Below, piece by piece: positions 1 to 6,706 of a stretch of DNA of 7,422 bases (position 1 is its first letter; every line of letters starts with the position of its first letter). Both the position numbers and the translations under genes were made by a program. Source of the stretch: DATADD01 sp046262355 (GTDB lineage Bacteria; Actinomycetota; CADDZG01; WHSQ01). The notes beneath the pieces are model-generated. The model was not told the origin of the DNA. It did not search any database and saw nothing but the letters and a program-made list of their open reading frames with translations. The stretch spans positions 1 to 7,422 of the forward strand of contig JBHEMX010000087.1 in NCBI GenBank assembly GCA_046262355.1, given 5' to 3'.

Positions 1-140
1 CAGGCCGCTCCCACGTTAGCAGCGACCCAAGGCGAAGGTTCTCATCACCCAAGGAATTGAGTCCGGCGATAGCAAGACCGAAAGGAGTCGATCCAAGAGT
101 GATGACCTGCCACAACCGACGGATAATTGCGATGTAAGTC

Positions 141-1404
141 GTGCCGCTGGCGGAGATCGCCGGCGCCACCCACGGCAATCGATACCTGGACCTGAATCCC
201 GAGACGAGCAAGACCGCGCTGCGGGCGCGCCGCGCGCTGTCGGTCACCCTCAAGGATCCCTCCACGGGCGACCCGTCGCCGGTCAACGAAGACGTGGTCG
301 TCTACTTCGAGGTCGTCGGTCCCGGCGATCCCGGAGGCGACGGCGCCGGCTTCGACTCGCCCGATATTGTTTGCACGGTCAGGAGCGGCAAGTCCGACTG
401 CAGAAAGTCCTACGCAAACGCGACGGGGACGGTGGGTGAGGACACCGTCTGGGCATGGATCAGCGACACGACCAGAGACCCCAACGAAGCCCCCAACGCC
501 AAAGGGGGAAGCCGAGGAGCCGGACGGCACCGACGTCGTGCTGGCGACCTGGTTCGAGGGTCTGCCGGGGAGTGCCCGGCTCAACTGCAACCCGGAGACC
601 TCCGTGCGCGAGGTCGGCGCCGCGCAGAGCTACCTGTGCACGGTGCTGGACGTGCGCAACGATCCCGGGACACCGCTCGACGGCTGGGAGATAGACGCCG
701 AGAACATGAGCCCAGGGGTCAACGACCCGGATGACTCGGCGAAGGGTAGCACCGCCGACTACGACGGCGCCGACGCAACGAACGGGTGCGTCACCGGCGA
801 GACATCGCCCGGAAAGTGCCGGATGACGATTGCCTCCGAGAGCCCGGCCCAGGCAGGGCTCGCTCGCATCTGCTTCTGGGTCGACGAGGAGAACGATGCC
901 AGCTTCCACCCCGAGATCAGCGTCGAGTGGGACGGCGGGCTGTGCGATACCGAGAACGTCGACGCGCCGGAGAAGGACAACAGGACCGACCTCGTCGCTC
1001 TGTACTGGAAGCTGCGCCGGACGATCTCGCTCAGCGCGTCCAGGGCGAAGGTGAGGCGCGGCGGGACCTTCAAGCTGAGCGGCGTGATCAAGCGTACCTC
1101 CACGGATGCGGTCGCAGGGCCCGCAACTTGTGTCGCGGCTCAGAGGGTCGTGATCCGGCGCGACGTCCTGCGCGACGGACGTCCGAACGAGTACTCGGCG
1201 CTGAAGTCCGTCAAGAGCGGGCGCGGTGGCAGGTACAGCGCCAAGGTCACTGCCCGTCGCAGCGCGCGCTATCGGGCGACGGTCGCCCCCACCACTCGCT
1301 GCTTCAAGGCGGCCTCGCCGGCAAGGAGGGTGCGGGTCCGCACAAGAGGCTCGCGACCTTGCGGCCGGTCGTGGACGCGCACACCTGCGCGCGTCCACGG
1401 TTAG
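141..1404 (+). pseudogene. Secreted-type Ig-like multidomain protein, frameshifted
   Basis: Two overlapping frames make one protein. The frame from GTG 141 reads sensibly to K121 (501-503), and the frame ending at TAG 1402-1404 reads sensibly from E-A-E-E-P (508). Removing one G from the G5 run at 504-508 joins them into about 420 residues. Three beta-sandwich, Ig-like units are visible: about 165-485 (begins L-D-L-N-P-E-T-S, with a Cys pair), about 562-1011 (R-L-N-C-N-P-E-T-S, several Cys) and about 1015-1344 (S-L-S-A-S...V-R-R-G-G-T-F-K-L-S-G, ending in basic beta strands R-Y-R-A-T-V). Such domains are typical of actinobacterial exported or surface proteins; the ligand is unknown. No signal peptide or Shine-Dalgarno sequence precedes 141 and an in-frame TAA lies at 135-137, so the 5' end is missing or broken too. 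An automatic caller would report 367-1404, whose first 47 residues are out-of-frame. The G5 run could be a sequencing error. Confidence 0.7.
1370..1399 (+). terminator. GC stem-loop over the 3' end of the Ig-like gene
   Basis: A perfect 11-bp inverted repeat, CGTGGACGCGC (1370-1380) and GCGCGTCCACG (1389-1399), encloses an 8-nt loop and lies just before the TAG stop at 1402-1404. No T-run follows, so it is not a classical Rho-independent terminator. High-GC actinobacteria often use such U-less hairpins at gene ends. It could equally be a coincidence of the arginine-rich 3' coding sequence. Confidence 0.4.
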
Positions 1405-1590
1405 TGGCCACGGCGGGCTCTAGGTGAGTGAGCGGAAAAGTGGGGTTCCGGATTGCGGGATCACCGCCCCCCCTTGACCTGCTCCCACCTGTTCGAGTCC
1501 AACAGAGTCTGCCCCTCGATTGCTCCCATACTCCGGATGCGGGCCACGCGGTGGGAGTTGCACTTGTAGTGGAAGCTGTAGAAAGACCTT

Positions 1591-1616
1591 CCTGGCCATT
1601 GCCCCTGGCCATTGCC
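1591..1616. repeat. 13-bp exact tandem duplication
   Basis: CCTGGCCATTGCC occurs at 1591-1603 and again at 1604-1616 with no gap. Thirteen is not a multiple of three, so it would shift any frame crossing it. That argues the left part of this gap is not under coding constraint. Replication slippage is the simplest origin. Confidence 0.85.
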
Positions 1617-1659
1617 CCTCCAAGTCCCACAATAGAGAAATCAAGTCCCCGATCCACAA

Positions 1660-1835
1660 CTCTTGACTATCGCCACCGTGTCCTTAGCGAAGACTGGATC
1701 AACGAGCAGATGAAGGGCAAGTCTTGCCGGGCGGCGGACCTCTTCGAGCACGCGACCAGGTTCTCCACCGCGAGCCTGCTGTGCGAGCTGGCCGCGGCGG
1801 CCGTCCGTTCGCTCGCCGAAGCCGCAGTTGACTAA
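1660..1835 (+). CDS. Possible small protein or C-terminal fragment, unrecognised
   Basis: The frame that ends at TAA 1833-1835 is open from 1428. Only its last ~58 residues look coding: a mixed stretch D-W-I-N-E-Q-M-K-G-K followed by a helical, Ala/Leu-rich tail (L-L-C-E-L-A-A-A-A-V-R). Third codon positions in this tail are strongly G/C, unlike the DNA before it. Codons before about 1660 look random and contain the 13-bp tandem duplication, so this may be the tail of a decayed gene. A start at ATG 1710 would give a 41-residue peptide but has no clear ribosome binding site. The stop lies 14 nt before ATG 1850 of the sensor kinase. I recognise no family and assign no function. Confidence 0.25.
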
Positions 1836-1849
1836 GGTGCAGCCCGCAC

Positions 1850-3223
1850 ATGGAGGTCCGTCAGGCACTCAGGGCTGACGCGAGAACGTGGGACGCCGCA
1901 GGTTCGTACCTTTGCCATGTGGGATTTCCGTCAAGTCGCCTTACAACGCAGGGGTCGGCGTTCGAAGCCGTCACCGCCAACAAGAAAACTGCGCCGGCAG
2001 TAATGAACCTACTTGAGTATGAGGCAACGCCAGAGCGGCCGCTGTACATTCAACGTGTGACCGCCGTGATCTCTGGCGCGCGAAGGTACACGTTGGATGG
2101 GCTGATCGCGCTCGCCGCAGTTGGGGGCGTGCTAGACGTCGTCCTTAGGAATGACGCTTTGGCAGCACCTCGAACCACGCACTGGATTCTCGTACCTGGA
2201 ATTGCGCTCGTGGTCTTACCGCTGCTTGGGCGTCGCAACTTTCCATTCGCCGCCCCGGCGTCGGTTTGGCTCCTCGCCGCCGCCATCTCGTTCATCGACG
2301 GGCGGCTCATCGTTTTCGCCGTCAGCGCGGCGCTGGCCGGACTGGCGGCAGCCTTCATGCTCGGCAATCTCGGAGAAACCGTTCAAGCGCGGATCGGCCT
2401 GGTCATCGTGCTCTGCGCCTCGCTCACCATCACCTATAACGACCCCCATGGATCCGTCGGCGATTACTTCTTCACACCGATGCTGTTCGGGCTCGCCTGG
2501 CTGACCGGCTACACGCTGCGTGAACGGGGCGCGCGGGCCGAACTCGCGGAGCGACGAGCGACGCTCGCCGAACTGGAAGCCGAGGTGGCGGCGCGCTTAG
2601 CCGTAGCCGAGGAGCGCGCGCGTATAGCCCGTGAACTTCATGACATCGTCGCCCACGCGGTTAGCGTGATGGTGCTTCAGATCGGCGCCGTGCGGCACAA
2701 GCTTCCCCACGGCCTCGAGGAGGACAAGGATGCGCTCGAAGGAGTCGAACGGGCCGGTCGCTCGGCCCTGGGGGAGATGCGACGCCTCCTCGGCGCGATG
2801 CGCGACGACGGACAAGATCCCGAATTGACCCCCCAGGCGGGACTCGATGATCTCGACGCCCTGCTGGAGCAGGTCGGGCATACGCGTCTCCCCGTGGAAC
2901 TGCATGTGCAGGGAGATCGTTTCCCGCTCCCGCGCGCAATCGACCTTTCGGCTTATCGAATCATTCAGGAGGGCCTTACAAATGTCCTCAAGCATGCCCA
3001 TGCCGACCGAGCCGACGTGACCATCTGCTACAAGACGAACGAGGCTACGATCGAGATTCGCGACGACGGCCGCGGGGCGGTGACCACCGATGGCCTCGGC
3101 CACGGGCTCGTGGGTGTACGTGAGCGGGTGAAGATCTACGGCGGCGAGATGACCACGGGAACGCCAGAGGGGGGCGGATTCATCCTGAGAGCGCGTTTGC
3201 CATTAAGCAGGGAGCGGCCATGA
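1850..3223 (+). CDS. Sensor histidine kinase, DesK/NarL type (HisKA_3)
   Basis: A membrane sensor kinase that autophosphorylates on His and passes the phosphate to the regulator encoded next. Numbered from ATG 1850 (457 aa), six hydrophobic segments lie at about 81-100, 111-127, 133-150, 153-171, 182-196 and 206-223. A charged coiled-coil linker (225-258) follows. The dimerisation/H-box is E-R-A-R-I-A-R-E-L-H-D, with H264 the phosphoacceptor. The HATPase_c domain has an N-box with N378, a G1 box D-D-G-R-G (405-409) and a G2 box G-H-G-L-V-G-V-R-E-R (418-427), so it looks active. No PAS or HAMP domain is seen; signal input is probably through the membrane. The first ~70 residues have no domain and poor codon bias. 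ATG 2003, GTG 2057 or GTG 2066 would place the start nearer the first TM segment, as is usual in this family. ATG 1850 has a weak AAGGTG 10 nt upstream. The stop overlaps the next ATG (ATGA), implying translational coupling. Confidence 0.93.
   Translation: MEVRQALRADARTWDAAGSYLCHVGFPSSRLTTQGSAFEAVTANKKTAPAVMNLLEYEATPERPLYIQRVTAVISGARRYTLDGLIALAAVGGVLDVVLRNDALAAPRTTHWILVPGIALVVLPLLGRRNFPFAAPASVWLLAAAISFIDGRLIVFAVSAALAGLAAAFMLGNLGETVQARIGLVIVLCASLTITYNDPHGSVGDYFFTPMLFGLAWLTGYTLRERGARAELAERRATLAELEAEVAARLAVAEERARIARELHDIVAHAVSVMVLQIGAVRHKLPHGLEEDKDALEGVERAGRSALGEMRRLLGAMRDDGQDPELTPQAGLDDLDALLEQVGHTRLPVELHVQGDRFPLPRAIDLSAYRIIQEGLTNVLKHAHADRADVTICYKTNEATIEIRDDGRGAVTTDGLGHGLVGVRERVKIYGGEMTTGTPEGGGFILRARLPLSRERP
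3209..3223 (+). promoter_or_regulatory. Ribosome binding site and ATGA stop/start overlap
   Basis: AGGGAG (3209-3214) sits 5 nt before ATG 3220. The kinase stop TGA (3221-3223) overlaps this ATG by the ATGA arrangement. This fixes the regulator start and indicates coupled translation of the kinase-regulator pair. Confidence 0.85.
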
Positions 3224-3867
3224 CGATTCGTGTGCTGGTCGCCGACGACCAGGAGATGGTTCGCGCCGGCTTTCGTATGCTCCTGTCCCGAGAACCCGGA
3301 ATCGAAGTCGTCGCCGAGGCAAGTAACGGGCGCGAGGCGGTCGAGAAGGCCTTCCGTTATCACCCGACAATCGTCCTGATGGATATCCGTATGCCCGAGC
3401 TCGACGGTCTCGAGGCCACCCGGCGTCTGCTCGCGGCCGACGAGAATGCACGAATTCTGATCCTGACGACGTTCGACCTCGACGACTACGTGTACGAGGC
3501 GCTTCGTTCCGGCGCTAGCGGGTTCGTCCTCAAAGACGATCCTCCCGAACAGCTTCTTGCCGCCATCCGGATCGTTGCCGGCGGAGAGGCGCTTCTCTCG
3601 CCAACCATCACGAAGCGCGTGATCAAGCAGTTCACGCGCATCCCCCATAGGCCTCCCCCGAAAGAGCTCGCCGATCTCACCGAGCGGGAGCTCGACGTCC
3701 TCCGCTTGCTCGTCCGCGGTCTCTCGAATGCCGAGATCGGCCGTGAGCTCTACATCAGTGAGACGACCGTCAAGACCCATATCACACACATACTCCAGAA
3801 GCTCGACCTTCGTGACCGCGTGCAAGCGGTTGTGCTCGCATACGAGACCGGTGTTTTTCGACACTGA
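3220..3867 (+). CDS. NarL/FixJ-family response regulator
   Basis: A 215-residue DNA-binding response regulator of normal family length. The receiver domain (about 3-120) has the acidic pair D9/D10, phosphoacceptor D55 in V-L-M-D-I-R-M-P, switch T83/T84 and K105 in V-L-K-D-D, so it should be phosphorylatable. The LuxR-type HTH (about 149-212) begins L-T-E-R-E-L-D-V-L and has G-L-S-N-A-E-I-G and S-E-T-T-V-K-T-H. It is the cognate partner of the kinase upstream, judged by the 4-bp gene overlap. Its targets are not shown by the sequence. A good candidate is the convergent hydrolase gene, whose upstream region carries a repeated 10-bp element. The gene ends at a strong hairpin. Confidence 0.96.
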   Translation: MTIRVLVADDQEMVRAGFRMLLSREPGIEVVAEASNGREAVEKAFRYHPTIVLMDIRMPELDGLEATRRLLAADENARILILTTFDLDDYVYEALRSGASGFVLKDDPPEQLLAAIRIVAGGEALLSPTITKRVIKQFTRIPHRPPPKELADLTERELDVLRLLVRGLSNAEIGRELYISETTVKTHITHILQKLDLRDRVQAVVLAYETGVFRH

Positions 3868-3905
3868 CCCCCCTCGCCCAACCGATCGCTAGGACGAGGG
3901 GGGTC
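3866..3905. terminator. Bidirectional terminator hairpin between convergent genes
   Basis: A perfect 11-bp inverted repeat, GACCCCCCTCG (3866-3876) and CGAGGGGGGTC (3895-3905), has an 18-nt loop. It begins at the last base of the regulator stop codon and lies 40 bp from the end of the oppositely oriented hydrolase gene (3945), so it can serve both. No T-run on either strand; the very stable GC stem fits the U-less terminators of high-GC bacteria. Confidence 0.7.
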
Positions 3906-3944
3906 GCTGGGCGGGAGACCGCTCTCCTTAGCCGGTCGTGGATC

Positions 3945-5987
3945 TCATCGAGGTCCAACCGGCTCGCGGTCCGGGCGCACATCCACAGTCGTCGTTGCGA
4001 GCATGTCGCGGGCGGACCGCGCCCGCGACATGTCGAAAATGATCAGCGTGAGGTTGGCTCCGGCAACTGCTCCGGCGACCGCCGTGACGACCACCAACAG
4101 CCCGTCCGTCGCATCGAAACCGAGCCAGGCGCCGGCGAGCGCGCCCGACGCGGCCGCCGCGAGTCCGATCCGCTCGCGCCGGCCGGACAAGTCCCCGGGC
4201 ACCCATGACCAGTAGATGCCGAGCCCGACCGGCACGCCGATGGACAAGACTGCGAGCAGCTCGTCATCGAGAGGGACGCCGGGAATGGTGGTGAGGACGA
4301 TTAAGGCTCCGAGGAACCATCCCCCAAAGCCGAGCACGATGGAGTAGAGCGAGCGCAGCAGCGCGCCAGTTTTGCGTGCGAAACGTCCTCGCTTGTGCAC
4401 CCGGCGAGCCATCCACAGCAACGAGAGGACCGTGAGGAGGGCGGAGCCGAGCATCGCGCCGGCGATCCCCTTGGCGACTGCCGTCTGTGTGACCTCAGGC
4501 GTGAAGTCGACGCTTTGGGGCTCGTAGAGGGAGCCGTCGACCTTGCCGCTGTCGAAGAACGTGTTGATCAGGTGGCTGCCGGCTTCCGGCTGCTCTGCCC
4601 AGAACGACGTCGAGTGCCCGAACCCCGGCAGCACGACCTCATGGGCCTTAGGTAGGTAAGGGAGCAGCTCTTTAGTCGCGACTTGCGGCGGCGTCGCGAG
4701 GTCGAGGGCCCCGCCGATGAGGAGCGCCTCCACGTCCGACGTCCGCACCCGGTCGTACTTGCCTTGTTCCGATGCGGTCGGCCACGCGTCGGCCAGTCGT
4801 CCGCCAGCCCAGGCGAACGCGCTCGCCGCATAGCCGACCGAATCGCGCTCCTGGCCACCGGAGGAGAAGTAGTCGCGCGCCGCTGGGGCGTCGAGGCTTG
4901 CGGCGGCAGCGTACTGTCCCCAGACGAACGAGTCGGGGAAGAACAAGTTGGCGGCGAGCGACATGAGCCAGAACCCGCTCGCGTCACCCTCGGCGGCGGA
5001 GAGCCACGCATCGATCGTCGTCGGTGCGTTGAGCGGCGCCAGCTCCGATGTCGTCTCGATGAGCCCGTAGAAGGAGGTGGTGAGGACGTTGCCCTTGTTG
5101 ATCGGGAGCAAGAACCAACGATCGGGAAGGTCCGAAGCCGTCCGCCCCATCGTCGCGGCGAGGTCGTCGCTCCGCTGGCTGCAACCGGTGTCTTTGGAGC
5201 ACTGCTCGGCATAGCGCCCGACCTGCTCCTCGGATGTCTGCCTGTTCCAGACGAAGTGACCCGGCGGGTTCACCCCGATCAGCACCGAGCGGTGGATGCT
5301 TTCCGGATAGCGCCACGAGTAGATCAGCGCGGTGCGCGTGCCGGCGCTCTCGCTCACGAGATCGATACGGTCGTAGCCGAGGGCAACGCGTGCGGCTTCG
5401 AGATCATCGACCTGCTGCACCAGGCCGTAGCTTGCGAGATGGATGCCCTCGTGGGTGAGTCGATCCGCGCAGGCACGGTAACCGTCTGCGTGCGCGCGGA
5501 ACGACTTCTCGCCGAGGAAGTCGGTGGATCGCTTGAGCGCCGACGCGACCTCCGGACAGTCGAGTCGGACCGACCCGTCGACACCGCGGTAGCCGACGAG
5601 CACGACATCGTGGTTGCCGGCGAACCGGCTGGCCCTCGGGAAGTCCATGTTCGTGATGCCGGGGCCCCCCTCAAGGCGGAAGACGGGTTCGCCCGGGTCG
5701 TCTGAGAGAGCTCGGATGCGGGTGACCGGCAGCGCGATGAGCCGCGACTTCGGATCTGCTCGATTCTCGGGCACGACCAACGTGCCACAGTCCGCGTCGT
5801 AGGTGCCGTTGTCTGTGGCGTACGTGCAGGGATCCATGACGAGATCGCCCGCCCGTGCCCCTGCTGGAACGGATACGGATGCGTCGGGTGCGAATCGGAG
5901 GTTGATGAGGCCGAGAGTCAGTAGTGCGATGAGTACAAGGGCGGTCACACGGGCCGGGGTCCAGATGTGGGTGGTTGAGGCTTGCAT
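3945..5987 (-). CDS. Membrane-anchored alpha/beta hydrolase, peptidase S33/TAP-like, with 5-TM C-terminus
   Basis: Probably an extracytoplasmic serine hydrolase or exopeptidase related to proline iminopeptidase and tripeptidyl aminopeptidases; the substrate is unknown. The start ATG 5987 is chosen because AAGGAG lies 6 nt upstream. An ATG at 6014 would add 9 residues but has no such site. Numbered from 5987 (680 aa): an N-terminal membrane segment or signal anchor (about 12-33); Cys54 and Cys67 in a typical entry region before V-V-P-E-N-R; oxyanion motif G-G-P-G (107-110); nucleophile elbow S-E-S-A-G with S214; acid D429 in G-A-L-D-L-A-T-P-P; H458 in G-F-G-H-S. The triad is therefore complete, although the first Gly of the usual G-x-S-x-G is Ser. 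After about residue 500 come five hydrophobic segments (about 506-527, 544-568, 576-596, 606-624, 629-651), which soluble family members lack, then a short polar tail. Several Cys suggest disulfides outside the cell. It is convergent with the two-component genes. Alternative: a lipase or esterase rather than a peptidase. Confidence 0.9.
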   Translation of the reverse strand: MQASTTHIWTPARVTALVLIALLTLGLINLRFAPDASVSVPAGARAGDLVMDPCTYATDNGTYDADCGTLVVPENRADPKSRLIALPVTRIRALSDDPGEPVFRLEGGPGITNMDFPRASRFAGNHDVVLVGYRGVDGSVRLDCPEVASALKRSTDFLGEKSFRAHADGYRACADRLTHEGIHLASYGLVQQVDDLEAARVALGYDRIDLVSESAGTRTALIYSWRYPESIHRSVLIGVNPPGHFVWNRQTSEEQVGRYAEQCSKDTGCSQRSDDLAATMGRTASDLPDRWFLLPINKGNVLTTSFYGLIETTSELAPLNAPTTIDAWLSAAEGDASGFWLMSLAANLFFPDSFVWGQYAAAASLDAPAARDYFSSGGQERDSVGYAASAFAWAGGRLADAWPTASEQGKYDRVRTSDVEALLIGGALDLATPPQVATKELLPYLPKAHEVVLPGFGHSTSFWAEQPEAGSHLINTFFDSGKVDGSLYEPQSVDFTPEVTQTAVAKGIAGAMLGSALLTVLSLLWMARRVHKRGRFARKTGALLRSLYSIVLGFGGWFLGALIVLTTIPGVPLDDELLAVLSIGVPVGLGIYWSWVPGDLSGRRERIGLAAAASGALAGAWLGFDATDGLLVVVTAVAGAVAGANLTLIIFDMSRARSARDMLATTTVDVRPDREPVGPR

Positions 5988-5993
5988 GAGCGG

Positions 5994-5999
5994 CTCCTT
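5994..5999 (-). promoter_or_regulatory. Shine-Dalgarno site deciding the hydrolase start
   Basis: Read on the minus strand this is AAGGAG, six bases before ATG 5987. It lies inside the coding sequence if the upstream ATG 6014 is used, so it favours the shorter 680-residue protein. Confidence 0.8.
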
Positions 6000-6020
6000 C
6001 CGTGTCGAGTGCATGCCCCG

Positions 6021-6026
6021 ACGCTA
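6021..6026 (-). promoter_or_regulatory. Candidate -10 box of the hydrolase promoter
   Basis: The minus strand reads CC-TAGCGT here, a plausible actinobacterial -10 hexamer. It would place transcription start near 6013-6015 with a leader of about 27 nt before ATG 5987. The hexamer 17 bp further upstream is TGCTCC, unlike a -35 consensus, which would suit a promoter that needs an activator. Prediction from sequence only. Confidence 0.4.
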
Positions 6027-6055
6027 GGACCCGCGTGGGCCCTGGAGCATCGTCG

Positions 6056-6102
6056 GTAGGCCGTGTCCTGTCTCCTACTCAGCGCGGATTTCGTCTCCTA
6101 CT
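6056..6102 (-). promoter_or_regulatory. Candidate operator: two direct repeats plus an inverted half-site
   Basis: GTCTCCTACT occurs at 6070-6079 and exactly again at 6093-6102, start-to-start 23 bp (about two helical turns). A GTAGG at 6056-6060 is the inverse of the CCTAC core of the repeats (6074-6078 and 6097-6101). The repeats lie about 45-75 bp upstream of the candidate -10 box of the hydrolase, a position suited to activator binding. A NarL-type regulator such as the one at 3220-3867 is the obvious candidate, but the link is inference. Confidence 0.45.
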
Positions 6103-6151
6103 TTGGTGCGAGGAGGTGCGGGGGAGAGGCCAGGATGTGCGCGGTCTTCTC

Positions 6152-6170
6152 GTCCACATCCGGTCCACAT
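6152..6170. repeat. Short direct repeat GTCCACAT
   Basis: GTCCACAT occurs at 6152-6159 and 6163-6170, 11 bp apart start-to-start, in non-coding DNA between the hydrolase promoter and the transposase remnant. One helical turn of spacing could suit a protein site, but 8 bp is short enough to be chance. Confidence 0.3.
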
Positions 6171-6249
6171 TCCATCGTGCCCAAAACCCCTGTAGACTCA
6201 AAAAACAACGCTCACACGCTCTGAGGGCGCCTAACACGAGAGACAACCA

Positions 6250-6706
6250 GGTAGACACGACGTCCTGAGTGGGGTGATCGACGCCGATCAGCAGGCAGTG
6301 CTGCTCTCTTCCGACGTAGATGACCTTTCCGTCGACGCCCAGAAAGCCACTCCATCGGGGCCGCAGCTCCTGTGAGACCTCAAGCGTGGTCTGGCCCTGC
6401 TGGCGGTCTCACCGACCCACGTGTTCAGGGTGACCCGCGAGATCGACCGTCCGAGGCGCCGCTCGAGAAGCGCAGCGAGTACGCGATAAGAGGCAAGAGA
6501 CTGCACGTACAGGCGCACGGCTTCGAGAACCACATCGTCGGCGAAGCTCGCCCTTGGGCGCGCACTCTTGCGCGGGGAGGTGAAGCTGCGCGCGCAAGAG
6601 TGCGCGCAGCTTCCCACCGAGCGCGGTGGGAGACGTCGTTGTCCAGCCCTTGCGCTTGGTGTCGAGGCTGCCGCATCTCGGACAGCGGACCCGACGTTTT
6701 TTCCAT
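6250..6706 (-). pseudogene. Decayed DDE transposase with N-terminal zinc ribbon, 3' truncated
   Basis: Three reading frames on the minus strand join into one transposase. The start ATG 6706 has AGGAGG 7 nt upstream. One A too many in the A6 run (6697-6702 on the given strand) pushes the sequence off M-E-K-R-R-V-R-C-P-R-C-G, the first half of a zinc ribbon. The second Cys half and V-L-E-A-V-R-L-Y-V-Q-S are in another frame (about 6605 to 6395) after a second break at the palindrome 6558-6613. A third break, apparently one lost base near 6391-6398, leads to G-F-L-G-V-D-G-K-V-I-Y-V-G and L-L-I-G-V-D-H-P-T-Q-D-V-V, which look like the first catalytic Asp region. Resemblance stops near 6255, so the remaining catalytic region and that end of the element are missing. 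The IS family is not assigned, and no terminal inverted repeat pair can be identified. It is non-functional. Confidence 0.75.
6558..6613. repeat. Nested perfect inverted repeats inside the transposase remnant
   Basis: Arms of 17 bp (6558-6574 and 6591-6607, core GCGCACTCTTGCGC) match perfectly around a 16-bp spacer. A second, overlapping 12-bp inverted repeat (GAAGCTGCGCGC 6582-6593; GCGCGCAGCTTC 6602-6613) encloses an 8-nt loop and competes for the same bases. The cluster lies at the point where the transposase frame changes between the two halves of its zinc ribbon. Confidence 0.9.

Larger units (their letters stand above)
1405..1849. other. Gap with no confident gene
   Basis: This 445-bp stretch separates the Ig-like gene from the sensor kinase. 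Its left part (about 1405-1650) has lower GC, and no strand shows convincing codon use there. It contains a C7 run near 1468-1474 and an exact 13-bp tandem duplication at 1591-1616. Its right part (about 1660-1835) has a coding-like third-position GC bias and is listed separately. No clear promoter for the two-component operon was found. Confidence 0.5.

Noticed and set aside
460..1398. Long open frame on the minus strand opposite the Ig-like gene
   Set aside because: It mirrors the high-GC coding frame on the plus strand, has an Arg/Pro/Ala-rich composition and no recognisable motif, while the plus strand encodes clear domains.
1488..1507. GTTCGAGTCC, resembling the T-arm of a tRNA
   Set aside because: The flanking 5-bp stem does not pair and no acceptor, D or anticodon arm can be placed around it.
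3136..3864. Minus-strand open frame over the response regulator
   Set aside because: It is antisense to a complete, normal-length regulator with every conserved residue.
4683..5705. 340-codon open frame on the plus strand opposite the hydrolase gene
   Set aside because: It is antisense to the catalytic domain, which has all triad motifs; its product is rich in Arg, Val and Glu with no domain. It is a GC-skew shadow.
6098..6175. Short minus-strand frame reading D-V-D-E-K-T-A-H-I-L-A-S
   Set aside because: Only about 25 residues, no ribosome binding site, and it runs into the operator-like repeats; too little to call a gene.
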